From a virus, in IMG/VR virus record IMGVR_UViG_3300012920_000195, positions 1 through 28,239 of that record: a DNA stretch of 28,239 bases; one strand, given 5' to 3'. The translations under genes were made by a program, and so were the position numbers. This document shows positions 7,457 through 16,608 of the stretch, piece by piece (position 1 is the stretch's first letter; each line of letters starts with the position of its first letter). A model generated the notes under the pieces. It did no database searches, had not been told where the DNA came from, and saw only the letters and a program-made list of their open reading frames with translations.

Positions 7457-10400
7457 TTATGTCCACGATCCATTACCTGCTCCACCACCTGGGTCAGATG
7501 AGTATCCACCGTCGTCACTATTATTATCATTATTACTATAGTTATTATTATTTGCTTGAACAGCTGCAGCAAGTCCTGGGTCTACTTGCCCTGGCTCATA
7601 ACCTACTGTTATAGTGGATGTGTTTGAAACTGAAGTTTTACCAGCACCTATAGTTTCATCTTCCAAACCCATTGAATGAAAGTTACCAGAGATTTCAGGA
7701 TCTACAGTAAATGATACTGAAAAATCGTCAACCTGCGCCATATTCATACCGTCAGTAACTTGTGCATCGTTAGCGAAGCTAACACCTCCTGTGACGGCCG
7801 TAGCTTGAGCGTCATTAGCATAATAAAAATTAGTACCTGCTGGTATGGTGTAAACAGTGTCAAATACTGGTGGTCCTCCATCTGGAGTATTACCTAAGTT
7901 TTGTCTTCTTTCCACTTTAACTCCCATCAAGTGAAGTATTCTAGAAGAAGCTACAGTTCCAGTTCTTGTTTCTAAAGTTCCTGCTGCGGTATAGTTAGCT
8001 TCTGCTACGCTTGACGCGTTGTTTGGATTAGGAGCACTAATATCTAGTAATTGAATTTCTCTTGTTCCTGTTTTAAATTTTAATTCATTATTATTTGGAA
8101 TTATAAGTGATCCAATTATTTCGCCATTATCGTCAGAAGTTAATATACCCGCAGTGTCTGGATGAGTTGTTTTTCCAAATAAAGTATTTCCTGGGTCTAA
8201 TGGATTATCACTATGCCTCGTAAAAGTTGATTCTTCTCTAACATAATTAGCCATGTTTTGACCGTCAAAAAACATAAAATGTTGAGTGTTAGGTCTTAAT
8301 CCTTCTGCCCTAAAAAATATTTTTCTTGCTCTTATATATGGTATAAGAGTACTCTGGACTACTTTATCTTCTATGATATCTAAGACACTCTCTTCGGCTA
8401 TAACTCTGTTAACCATTGAAGATATTTCATTAGTCATAGATCCTATTCCTAAATTTTCTACAGACTCTCCATTCCAGTTCCAAGACCAGTTGTCCCAGTT
8501 ATAAGCATTAACACCACTTATTCTCGTAGTCCCTGGTACAACTTTATCATTAATTCTTTCGATATCTTTCCATTCATCAGAGGCCGGAGATAATATTAAA
8601 TTTCCTTGAAAAATACTGGCTGCAAAAGGATTAATAGTTATGGCTTTTGTAGCTAAATCTTGATTAATATAAGGAGTTTCTCCAAACTTAAGATAGATAT
8701 TATCACCGTATTTTTGAACGTTTGTAGATGCAGCAGAATCATAAATTAATTTTATATTATCTTCAGTAAACATCGGACGAGCTCTATGACGAACTGGATC
8801 TATCGAAGCTCTATGGCCTCTACTAAAAGAAGCGTCAGTGAGGCTATGATCTGTAAAGTTGTCAATTACAAATCCTGCTTTAAGTCTATCGTTTCCTGCT
8901 GAATCTATTATTTGTAAATTTTTAGTGTCATGCTCTAATAAAGTTAAAGAAGTTAACTCTTCTAACTGATCTATTCTTTTTTCTAATTGACTTATATCTT
9001 TCATAGTAAATCTTCTATGATTGATTTTTACAGACTTAGTATCTCTAGCATCGAAAGTATTTGCGCCTAAATACACATCGTATAAACCTAACGTATTTTC
9101 TGGTTTTGGTGGAACTTGAGGATTAAATCCAGGGTTTCCTCCAATAAATTTTAATACTCCTTCTGTGTCTATTACGAGCTTGCCTGCTTTTCCTAAAAAG
9201 TATGTTACGTCTGCATTTATTAAAGTATTTGGTTGCGGTACTTCTATTGCTCGAGCTCCAGAACCTGTATTAGTAAAGTTTCCGTCAGAATCCATGACTG
9301 ATCTAAAATCTAAAGCGTTTCTTAAATGAATAACATTTCCAGTACTTAGCCTTATACTAGGAATTTTTGAATAATCTACTGAACCAGAATATGAATTAGC
9401 AGCAAAAAAGTCTCCAGCTTCACTATGAGAAAAATATTGATAGCCTACTTGAACTGCAGTAGAAGGAGCTGTTTCTCCGGGTTTTAATCTTAATTTAGCT
9501 AATCCATAATAACTTGGAAACTGCGCAAAATCTATTTCAAATCTACTACCTATGTCTGAGCTGTCACTTAATAAGTTAACTCTATCAACTTTATAAACGT
9601 CTGCTTGTCTTAAATTAATAAATTTAGATCCACCTCCATCAGACTCAACTAGATAGTTTTGAACTTTAGTTTCTAAAGTTTTAGCTTTTACTGAAGCATT
9701 TGCTTTATTGACATACGCTAGCACTTTAATACTACTACTAGCAGGAAGACCGCTAATAGTCATTGATTGACCGCCTGATGCAGTAAAAGACAATCCAGAA
9801 GGTATTATATCGCTATCAGTTTTTGCTACTATCCAATCGTTAGTGTTGGTAAAAGTTTCACCTGTAGCTGATAAAGGAGTTAGCGATGCTTGTCCAGCTC
9901 CATTTGATAGGGCAGTAAATTCTCTTTGTACTGTAACTTGTATATCTGTAAGTGTTTGAGGTCTTGGTTTTGGAAGTGCAAATATAGAACTGTTTCCAGT
10001 GACATCTTTTAAAACAGCTTTATTATTTTCAAGATCAAGATTAAAATAATTTGTAGAACTATCTCCAATAGATTGAACATTTCTAAAAGCCTGTCCTGCA
10101 TTCATTTGAACGTCAAATAAGTGAAATCTCAATTTTGAGCCATCTTGTGTTACATGTTTAATTCTTGCACTACCTATAGTTGTTCCATTGTGACTTGAAT
10201 CATTTTTTAAATCGTATTGCTTAAATAAAGTAGGTATTCCTTTAGTGGCGCTATCTGTGCTAGGGTTTACAAAAACAAAGTTACCAAAAGTTGCTGGTAC
10301 TACTTCATTTTCAATAGTGGTCGTCGTAGTAGATTTTGGAATTCTTATTACAGTCGGAAAAGATCTTGAAGCTCTATGACCCTCAACCACTACTACTCCG

Positions 10401-11389
10401 TCGCTCACTCTTAATTGCAAATGCGTATTTGCGGAATCAGCTTGAAAATTAGAGATGAAAGGTTTTACAATGTAATCTCCAGAATTTTCTTTTATTCGTT
10501 CGGCTAAAACTTTATTTGGTACGTTAAATGCGTCACTAAGCGAAATTGCATTGTAGATAATACCTCGTTTTATCGTGACGACATGTATAAAATTTTCATC
10601 TGAATCGACATCTTTTCTCTCAGTTATAGTAAGACGTATTCTGTATCTATCTGCACCAGGGGCCGATATGTCTGGAGTAGCTCCAGAGTTATCATACAAA
10701 TCTGTATCATCTGATACTGTAACTATATCTTCAACTGCTTTAAATCCTAAATCTGTAGTTACAACGTCTGAGTATTTTGATATTATTGTAGATTGATCTT
10801 CAGTGAATACAAAATGGCCTCTTGCATAGTAAATACCAGATTTTAATGTTGCTAGTATTCCTACTCCTGTTGCAGGATTAGCTAGTGTATTAGTAGTTTG
10901 CACAGTTAAAGTTTCACCAAGTGCTGTTCCAGCACCGGTCATGTTCTCTCCAGCAGTCATTCTTAAAGTTGTCGTTCCTGCTGTAGCGGAAGAAGTATTT
11001 ATGTATTGAACATAAAGAGTTGCTGGATCTGATCCAGTGGCTTGAACTACTTGAAGAACTTTAACTTGTATAGATGACGTAGTACCAGTAAATATTTGAC
11101 CAAGCAGTATTGAAGTGTCAGTAGGTAAATTGTTTACAGCAGTGTTAAGTTTTATAAATTCATACTTTTGATTAAGGTTAGCTCCCCCAGGTTTTACGAC
11201 AGCACCTTCTTTGTATATGTTATTACCAAATCTTGATATTTGATTCTGTAAGAAAGTCTGTATTTGAGTTAATTCTCTTGCTTGTAATGATTTACCTGTA
11301 TTAAATAATATTCTATGATAGTTATCACTATCGCGAAAATCATCTTTATACGTAGTTGAGAATGTAGTGTTGGTTAAAGTTGTCGCCAT
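7457..11389 (-). CDS. Large DUF4815-type virion/fibre protein
   Basis: At 1310 residues this is the largest protein in the window. The N-terminal signature RILFNTGKSLQARELTQIQ (26-44), continuing to NIYKEG, is characteristic of the DUF4815 family of marine myovirus structural proteins. A long beta-rich body follows, with GTTSS and AGENMTG segments like those in gp8 and gp53 here. A helical stretch (KDISQLEKRIDQLEELTSL) may trimerise. Near the end, RPNTQHFMFFDGQNM is a known-looking motif of this family. The last about 35 residues are a low-complexity Asn/Asp/Gly/Ser tail. The gene starts after a TAAGG ribosome site and lies between gp8 and the 533-residue protein. A role as a fibre attached to the baseplate periphery is inferred from family context. 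Confidence 0.8.
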   Translation of the reverse strand: MATTLTNTTFSTTYKDDFRDSDNYHRILFNTGKSLQARELTQIQTFLQNQISRFGNNIYKEGAVVKPGGANLNQKYEFIKLNTAVNNLPTDTSILLGQIFTGTTSSIQVKVLQVVQATGSDPATLYVQYINTSSATAGTTTLRMTAGENMTGAGTALGETLTVQTTNTLANPATGVGILATLKSGIYYARGHFVFTEDQSTIISKYSDVVTTDLGFKAVEDIVTVSDDTDLYDNSGATPDISAPGADRYRIRLTITERKDVDSDENFIHVVTIKRGIIYNAISLSDAFNVPNKVLAERIKENSGDYIVKPFISNFQADSANTHLQLRVSDGVVVVEGHRASRSFPTVIRIPKSTTTTTIENEVVPATFGNFVFVNPSTDSATKGIPTLFKQYDLKNDSSHNGTTIGSARIKHVTQDGSKLRFHLFDVQMNAGQAFRNVQSIGDSSTNYFNLDLENNKAVLKDVTGNSSIFALPKPRPQTLTDIQVTVQREFTALSNGAGQASLTPLSATGETFTNTNDWIVAKTDSDIIPSGLSFTASGGQSMTISGLPASSSIKVLAYVNKANASVKAKTLETKVQNYLVESDGGGSKFINLRQADVYKVDRVNLLSDSSDIGSRFEIDFAQFPSYYGLAKLRLKPGETAPSTAVQVGYQYFSHSEAGDFFAANSYSGSVDYSKIPSIRLSTGNVIHLRNALDFRSVMDSDGNFTNTGSGARAIEVPQPNTLINADVTYFLGKAGKLVIDTEGVLKFIGGNPGFNPQVPPKPENTLGLYDVYLGANTFDARDTKSVKINHRRFTMKDISQLEKRIDQLEELTSLTLLEHDTKNLQIIDSAGNDRLKAGFVIDNFTDHSLTDASFSRGHRASIDPVRHRARPMFTEDNIKLIYDSAASTNVQKYGDNIYLKFGETPYINQDLATKAITINPFAASIFQGNLILSPASDEWKDIERINDKVVPGTTRISGVNAYNWDNWSWNWNGESVENLGIGSMTNEISSMVNRVIAEESVLDIIEDKVVQSTLIPYIRARKIFFRAEGLRPNTQHFMFFDGQNMANYVREESTFTRHSDNPLDPGNTLFGKTTHPDTAGILTSDDNGEIIGSLIIPNNNELKFKTGTREIQLLDISAPNPNNASSVAEANYTAAGTLETRTGTVASSRILHLMGVKVERRQNLGNTPDGGPPVFDTVYTIPAGTNFYYANDAQATAVTGGVSFANDAQVTDGMNMAQVDDFSVSFTVDPEISGNFHSMGLEDETIGAGKTSVSNTSTITVGYEPGQVDPGLAAAVQANNNNYSNNDNNSDDGGYSSDPGGGAGNGSWT

Positions 11390-11399
11390 TTTTTATACC

Positions 11400-12827
11400 T
11401 TACAATGTAATTACCACTTTAATATCTTCTGTCTGTCCTGAAGCTCTTACCACTGGTGCTCTATTTTCTATATATAAAATCTCTCCTGATGTCTTTCTAA
11501 CGTCATTAGAAGAAAACGCGTTAGAATCAGCGTCGAGTCCAGCAGCGACTAGTGTAGCAGCTCCGGAGCCTCCAGATATTGCTTCTCCTTCAGCAAAGGG
11601 TTTAAATCCAGTTGAATCGTTTTGATGAACAATTAACTGCGGATGAAATCCAGTAGTAGTTTCAATCTTGTCTATAACTGCTTTTGCTGTTGAAGAACCT
11701 CCAGTAATTGTGGTATCGATCGCAAACGAAGATGCTTCAGAAGAATCAGTAACTCTTAAACTTTGTAACATTAAACCAGAAGCTGCTGTTAACTTTTTAC
11801 CAACTGTTGCACTATCTGATTGAAATGGATTTCTAATTAGAGCTACTTGTCTAAAATCTTGATTAATTATGAATGTTTTATTACTTACGGATCCTTGAGC
11901 AACTTCTCCATCTGGTTTAATATTAAACATTAAAGAAGTAGCTTTTAATTCATCTCTTGGATCAGCACCAATTCCACTATCTGGACCTATAATCGCTCTA
12001 GCAGTTGCAGTAGTTCCAGAAGTTGGAGCAGCGATAGTAACACTTGCAAAATTATATCCTTGTCCCATTTTGATAGCACTGTCTGTACTTGAATCTAATT
12101 CTATCTTAACCACAGCTCCACCACTTACTGTCGCAGTTGCTGCAGCTCTAACGCCATCTCCGTTTATAGTCACAGCTGGAGCACTAGTGTAACCTGTTCC
12201 TGCCTCTGTAACGGCAATTCCTAGTATTTGCCCAGGGACCGCGTTGCTATCAACTTGTTTTTGCTGAGCTTCAGTAACGTTAAGACTTGGAACTCCTGCT
12301 GAATCCGCTATTACTCTTTCAACTGGAACAAAGTTAGCCGATAAAAACTTGCTTGCTCTCGCAGCACTAAGTGTATATAAAAATTTCCACACGTATCCAT
12401 CAGCATTTTTAAATGGTTTTGAAGTATTTAATCCACTTGGTTTAACTGTAGAAGTAACTGCAGTTCCATTAGCATCTTTACCTTGTTGTAAACAGATATA
12501 GACTTGGTTATCTTCAGTTATTACGTAATAACTGTTAGAAGGAATTTCGGTTAAATCATCGTCAAAAGCGTTGTATATTGCACCAGAAGTCCAATTGTAT
12601 CTTGGAATAACAAAAGAAGTACCTTCAACTTTTTTTACTGATTGCATAGCTGATTTAGTATTTCTTATAGTTCTAGGTGTATCAGTTGGAGTAGGAACTG
12701 TTTCAGTGGCATTCCATTGTTCTGATCTGCCAATTCCAATGTAGTAATTTTGAGAACCAGCGTTTATCTCGTCAAAAACACTTTTCACTAGTTGCTTTTT
12801 AAGAATGTCTGTAATTATTGCCGTCAT
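11400..12827 (-). CDS. 8: Baseplate wedge protein gp8
   Basis: A 475-residue homologue of T4 gp8, a wedge subunit of the contractile baseplate. The N-terminal motif YYIGIGRSEQW (28-38) and NADGYVWKFLYTL (141-153) match the gp8 family, and the C-terminal GEILYIENRAPVVRASGQ (448-465) followed by TEDIKVVITL is its usual end. It is longer than T4 gp8 (334 residues). The extra length comes from residues about 195-285, with two repeats beginning GTGYTSAPAVTINGDG and GQGYNFASVTI, and from 369-425, with two ITGGSS/ISGGSG units like one in gp53. It follows the short fibre gene by nine bases and precedes the DUF4815 gene. An antisense open frame at 11380-11625 is a shadow. Confidence 0.85.
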   Translation of the reverse strand: MTAIITDILKKQLVKSVFDEINAGSQNYYIGIGRSEQWNATETVPTPTDTPRTIRNTKSAMQSVKKVEGTSFVIPRYNWTSGAIYNAFDDDLTEIPSNSYYVITEDNQVYICLQQGKDANGTAVTSTVKPSGLNTSKPFKNADGYVWKFLYTLSAARASKFLSANFVPVERVIADSAGVPSLNVTEAQQKQVDSNAVPGQILGIAVTEAGTGYTSAPAVTINGDGVRAAATATVSGGAVVKIELDSSTDSAIKMGQGYNFASVTIAAPTSGTTATARAIIGPDSGIGADPRDELKATSLMFNIKPDGEVAQGSVSNKTFIINQDFRQVALIRNPFQSDSATVGKKLTAASGLMLQSLRVTDSSEASSFAIDTTITGGSSTAKAVIDKIETTTGFHPQLIVHQNDSTGFKPFAEGEAISGGSGAATLVAAGLDADSNAFSSNDVRKTSGEILYIENRAPVVRASGQTEDIKVVITL

Positions 12828-12836
12828 TGTCTATTC

Positions 12837-13784
12837 CTATGTTATTGTTATTCCGGTTGCTGAAGAATCGGCGCCATTCAACATAAACCAATTTGTTCCA
12901 TCCCAAATACATTGAGTCGCTTTATTTTGAGTTAACGTAAAAGAAGTTCCATTAGCAAAACTACGAGGCGTTATAGTAGCTGCACCAGCACCTTTATTAG
13001 TAAAAATCTTATACTCGCCATCGGTAGTTCCATTACCTAAACCTACTGCAAGAGTTGAACCTGAATTACATATAATAAGACTTGAAGAAGAGTCTGCTTC
13101 TCCATCTGTACTTATCGTAGAAGCGCCGTAAGCAGCCTTACCAACACTTACAGATCCGGTTCCTTTTGGAGTCATTATAATATTAAGATCTGTGTGATTA
13201 CCTGTGGCTGATAATGTAGGTCCAGTTGTTGATGCACCATTTGCAATTGTAATTTCATTAACTGCGCTTCCAGTTGCAGTAAATTTTATAAGTTCATTAC
13301 CGTTAACGTCATTTATTGCAGTTCCAATGGTAGGAGAAGTTATGGTTGGAGTTGTTAACGTCTTATTAGTTAAAGTATCTGTACTAGTTCTTGCGACCAA
13401 AGTATCTGCACCTGATGGTATAGTAACAGTTCCACCATTGGTTATGCTTGCTATAGTAGGCGTAGTAAGAGTTTTATTAGTTAGAGTATCTGTAGTATCT
13501 TTAAAAACTATAGTTCCAGTAGCATCAGGTATAGTTACTACTCTATCTGCAGTAGGTTCTGCTGCAAAAAGTCTAGTTTCATGCGAGTCTAGGTTGCTGC
13601 CTTCAAAAACCACAGCGCTGTCTTGGAATTTAACTCTAGAAGCTAAAGTACTACTGTCTCCAGCTGCGCCTAAGAAGTTATATAGTTCAATAAAATTCGA
13701 ATTAATTTTAGTACCAGCAGAGCGTAAGGTATCGCCAGTACCATCATTTGCAGCCGAGCCTGTATTAATATTTTGTCTTGTCAT
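12837..13784 (-). CDS. Short tail fibre protein with TLTNKTL repeats
   Basis: A 315-residue fibre-type protein. Residues 1-39 (NTGSAANDGTGDTLRSAGTK then a helix ending FIELYNFLG) form an N-terminal unit known from many cyanophage and marine phage fibre proteins. Residues 99-111 and 136-148 are identical 13-residue repeats, DTLTNKTLTTPTI, typical of phage fibre shafts. The C-terminal third is Gly, Ser and Thr rich (ICNSGSTLAVGLGNGTTDGE) and reads like a small beta domain. A late promoter box lies just upstream at 13807-13814 and an AGGA ribosome site precedes the ATG, so this gene starts a transcription unit. It sits where T4 has short fibres, but no direct relation to gp9, gp11 or gp12 can be shown by reading. 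A 198-codon frame antisense to it is a shadow. Confidence 0.75.
   Translation of the reverse strand: MTRQNINTGSAANDGTGDTLRSAGTKINSNFIELYNFLGAAGDSSTLASRVKFQDSAVVFEGSNLDSHETRLFAAEPTADRVVTIPDATGTIVFKDTTDTLTNKTLTTPTIASITNGGTVTIPSGADTLVARTSTDTLTNKTLTTPTITSPTIGTAINDVNGNELIKFTATGSAVNEITIANGASTTGPTLSATGNHTDLNIIMTPKGTGSVSVGKAAYGASTISTDGEADSSSSLIICNSGSTLAVGLGNGTTDGEYKIFTNKGAGAATITPRSFANGTSFTLTQNKATQCIWDGTNWFMLNGADSSATGITIT
13341..13379 (-). repeat. Fibre shaft repeat, second copy
   Basis: Encodes DTLTNKTLTTPTI (residues 136-148). The protein repeat is exact but codons differ from the copy at 13452-13490, so the duplication is old or kept under protein-level selection. Confidence 0.85.
13452..13490 (-). 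repeat. Fibre shaft repeat, first copy
   Basis: Encodes DTLTNKTLTTPTI (residues 99-111), identical at protein level to the copy at 13341-13379 but with different codons at several positions. Confidence 0.85.
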
Positions 13785-13806
13785 TTTTTATCCTAAATAA
13801 TAGTTC

Positions 13807-13814
13807 TATTTATA
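13807..13814 (-). promoter_or_regulatory. T4-type late promoter for short fibre gene
   Basis: The plus strand reads TATTTATA, which is TATAAATA on the minus strand, the consensus T4 late -10 element. With the usual spacing the transcript would start near 13801, 17 bases before the ATG at 13784, leaving room for the AGGA ribosome site. Confidence 0.7.
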
Positions 13815-14774
13815 CTAGAAAGTTGAATCAATTAAGTAATTTCCGAATATTTCATTATCCATCGTCTCAGTTGATAGTGAGAAGTCAGGTCTTGCTGTTC
13901 CAGCACTATCACCAATATCGCTATCGTCGAACTTAAATGAATTTGGTCCAATTAGTTCACTTATATTCGAGTAAAATGTATCAATTTGTGTAGGTGTTAA
14001 TGTTTGATATACACTAACTAATTGATCTAATCCTACTCTAAAATCATCAGTACCATTTTGATCTGAATCTATCAAAGCTGTAAGCTGTGCAAATGGAGCA
14101 ATAGCTGCCAAAGAAGCTTCAGAAGTTATCGATGGTCCAACAGAAGAATCTAATACTACTATCGGCATCGCTCCAATGCCAGCATTTGCTTCTGTATCTG
14201 ATGTTATTTGCGCCCCGAAGAAAAATCCTGCAGGGTGTATAAACTTTTTATATAATTCTGACCAAGTATTAGTAGATAAACCCGTCTTTATAAGAATCGA
14301 AAATATTTGAAACAATTGACCATTTTGAATTTTTTTTAAAGATTCTGGTCCTAACTTAGAATTACCTACAATAAATAAATCTTTTTTTGGAAACTCAACT
14401 TCAATAGCCTCTTGAAAGAACATTCTAAAAAATTCTTGTATAGCAAACTTGGTTCCTTTATTTCTTTGAAGCTCAGCTATTCTTCTTGCAGATATTCTTG
14501 GATCTGTAAAATTATCTCCGTTTGGAAGTCCACTAGCTATCTCAGATATTAAACTGTTAAGCTGAGTAGTTTCTCCAATATCTCTTAAAGAAAAAAGTTG
14601 CCTTACTTCGTTACCAAAAGAAGTTTGGCTATCTGAATCTAAATCTTCATAATATTTTTCTAAAAAAGTTACGAGCTTTGGATATTCATCTACAAAATAT
14701 TCTGGTAAAGCTTCACGAACTTTTCTATTTAAAAAGTTCTTTGGTCTTCTATTATGATGATAGTTTATAGCCAT
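13815..14774 (-). CDS. Wedge-associated virion protein, marine T4-like
   Basis: A 319-residue protein directly after gp6, whose stop abuts this ATG. The N-terminus (LPEYFVDEYPKLVTFLEKYY, 23-42) and the segment RRIAELQRNKGTKFAIQEFF (97-116), which continues RMFFQEAIEVEFP, are mainly helical and match a family found beside gp6 in marine T4-like phages. A third conserved-looking part is ELYKKFIHPAGFFFGAQI (173-190). T4 has gp7 in this position, but gp7 is far larger and no similarity is evident, so equivalence is only positional. It is probably a baseplate wedge component. No catalytic motifs, signal or membrane segments. Confidence 0.7.
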   Translation of the reverse strand: MAINYHHNRRPKNFLNRKVREALPEYFVDEYPKLVTFLEKYYEDLDSDSQTSFGNEVRQLFSLRDIGETTQLNSLISEIASGLPNGDNFTDPRISARRIAELQRNKGTKFAIQEFFRMFFQEAIEVEFPKKDLFIVGNSKLGPESLKKIQNGQLFQIFSILIKTGLSTNTWSELYKKFIHPAGFFFGAQITSDTEANAGIGAMPIVVLDSSVGPSITSEASLAAIAPFAQLTALIDSDQNGTDDFRVGLDQLVSVYQTLTPTQIDTFYSNISELIGPNSFKFDDSDIGDSAGTARPDFSLSTETMDNEIFGNYLIDSTF

Positions 14775-16607
14775 TTATAAAGTTACCGCAGTGTTTTGAA
14801 AATCTAATAAAGCACTTGAAGCTGATTTACTAGTATCTATATCTAATATAAAATTACGTAATGGTCTTATAGTACTTTGATTAGCAGGAGTCGCTGTAAT
14901 TTTTATTCCAGATCCTACGAAAGCTGAAGGATTGAACCCAACTAAATTTACAGTTCCAGCCGCAGCATCGTAAGAGCCAATGTTGTCTATCTCAACTGTT
15001 CCGTCTTGAGATATAATTTGTAACTTAGTACTGTTTAACCTATTTTTAATAGCACAAGTTTTTGAGTTAAAAGTAAAGTTAGTACTTGTTATGGTATGTA
15101 TTGTGTCATCTGCTGATGCTAGTGTAGCTGGAAAATTTATAGTGTACGATAGCGAAGTTCCAGAAGTAGGTGTAAAACTTCTCTGCATTTTAACGTCCAT
15201 TCTTGAGTTTAGTATTGCTACATCTAAATCATCGATAACACTTAGTATGTTAGATCTTCTAAATACTTTTCCAAATTTTTGTAAGTTAGAAGAAAAGAAA
15301 TTGTTGATGGTTGTTTGTACACTTTCTTCTACAGCTTTTGCGGTTGAACTAGTTAAATCTGGATCAAGATTAAAGAATGTTTGAATTTCTAAGAAAGTAG
15401 TTTCAACATCAGCAAATTCAAGATCAATAGACATTATCGCTAAGTTTTCTGATAATTCTGTAGTTATTTCATCTTTAACTGCCTGCTGTACGTCTGTGGC
15501 TATGTTACTTTTAAATTTTAATCCTGCATAGACTCTACCATACACTTGAGGAACATTGTCATGGCCACCCCAAGCAATGACGTCATCTAAAAAACTACCA
15601 AAATTTGTAAGTATCTGAGCTTTATAATCTTCTGCAGTTACTAGCCTTCTTTGAGAACCAAATGCAATGGGAGCGTTTTGTCTTATAGATTCAATTGCTT
15701 CTTTATAAGCTCCACCAGCTGCAGAATTTGCTGTAGTGGCTACTACGTTATAAGCAACTGAGTTAACTGTTAATTGTGCAGTAGTCGTAAAGCTTGAGGC
15801 GCCATTAGCGACTGTTCCTTTTGTAGAAAGATAATCAATTATTATTTTATTACCAGCAACTGGAGCTTTACCAGTAGATATGCCATCTCCAAATATTACT
15901 TCATAGTAACCATTGGGGACTTCTTTTATTTGGTAATATGTTGTGTCATTAGTAATTCTTACTGCTTTACTTATATTAGTGTACGTGGTAAAACTAGTAC
16001 TAGTTGCCGTGTCGAAGACTCGTACTCTAATAGTAGAAGTATCAATAGTAACGTCAGGTATCACATATATTTGCGCGTCTGTTTTTTCTCCAACAAAAAA
16101 CGTTTTGGTTTTTTCTGTGCCTTCGAACACTGGAATTGCTGTATCTCCAGAAGTGTCTACTGTAAATTGATATAATCCATTGCCATCATCCGTACCTGTA
16201 AAATTTTCTCTTGTTTGAAAAGTATAACTTACATCATCAACAGTAGAAGTAAATTCTGTATTTCTAGGTAAAGTTATAGTAGTAGGTCTGTTAGTATCTG
16301 TCACAGTGACTGAGACATTTAATTTTGCTTGCGCAGACGAATAAGACCTTGGAACATATCCTAAAGATTCTGCATGAGCTACTATCGAGCTTCTTAATTG
16401 CGATGTAGTTAAAAAACTTTCATTCAGCGCAAAGTTAGCTATTAGTCCATTGTAGTGCGTATTATACGCTAGAACATCTAGTATGTTGTTTAATCCTGAT
16501 GCTTCAAAATCATAATCAGCAAACTCACTTTGAGCTTTTAAAAACTCTTTTAAGTTTGCCTTGATAACATCAAAATCTAATTGAGTTGATTTTATTGAAG
16601 TTGCCAT
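14775..16607 (-). CDS. 6: Baseplate wedge protein gp6
   Basis: A 610-residue gp6 (baseplate J-like) protein, which forms the inner wedge ring that triggers sheath contraction. The N-terminus is the family's helical region: FDVIKANLKEFLKAQSEFAD (12-31), then LNNILDVLAYNTHYNGL (39-55) and LRSSIVAHAESLGYVPRS (71-88). The central domain has VIFGDGISTGKAP (235-247), typical of the J-like fold, and GSQRRLVTAEDYKAQIL (315-331), a hallmark of gp6 and P2 gpJ relatives. Length is close to T4 gp6 (660). It follows gp25 with one base between, the arrangement usual in contractile-tail systems, and abuts the next gene. Antisense frames at 15091 and 15930-16175 are shadows. Confidence 0.92.
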   Translation of the reverse strand: MATSIKSTQLDFDVIKANLKEFLKAQSEFADYDFEASGLNNILDVLAYNTHYNGLIANFALNESFLTTSQLRSSIVAHAESLGYVPRSYSSAQAKLNVSVTVTDTNRPTTITLPRNTEFTSTVDDVSYTFQTRENFTGTDDGNGLYQFTVDTSGDTAIPVFEGTEKTKTFFVGEKTDAQIYVIPDVTIDTSTIRVRVFDTATSTSFTTYTNISKAVRITNDTTYYQIKEVPNGYYEVIFGDGISTGKAPVAGNKIIIDYLSTKGTVANGASSFTTTAQLTVNSVAYNVVATTANSAAGGAYKEAIESIRQNAPIAFGSQRRLVTAEDYKAQILTNFGSFLDDVIAWGGHDNVPQVYGRVYAGLKFKSNIATDVQQAVKDEITTELSENLAIMSIDLEFADVETTFLEIQTFFNLDPDLTSSTAKAVEESVQTTINNFFSSNLQKFGKVFRRSNILSVIDDLDVAILNSRMDVKMQRSFTPTSGTSLSYTINFPATLASADDTIHTITSTNFTFNSKTCAIKNRLNSTKLQIISQDGTVEIDNIGSYDAAAGTVNLVGFNPSAFVGSGIKITATPANQSTIRPLRNFILDIDTSKSASSALLDFQNTAVTL

Positions 16608-16608
16608 T

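Noticed and set aside
13204-13800. A 198-codon open frame on the plus strand, antisense to the short fibre gene.
   Set aside because: It mirrors the low-complexity Thr/Val codons of the fibre gene on the other strand, has no ribosome site and no recognisable domain, and spans the real gene's start and promoter.
14772-14779. A TATAAATG stretch on the minus strand, one base off the late promoter box, between gp6 and the next gene.
   Set aside because: Its last three bases are the start codon itself, so transcription from it would begin inside the coding sequence; the gene is probably read from the gp25 promoter.
15930-16175. Two overlapping plus-strand frames within gp6.
   Set aside because: gp6 is unambiguous on the minus strand over this whole region; the frames lack start signals.
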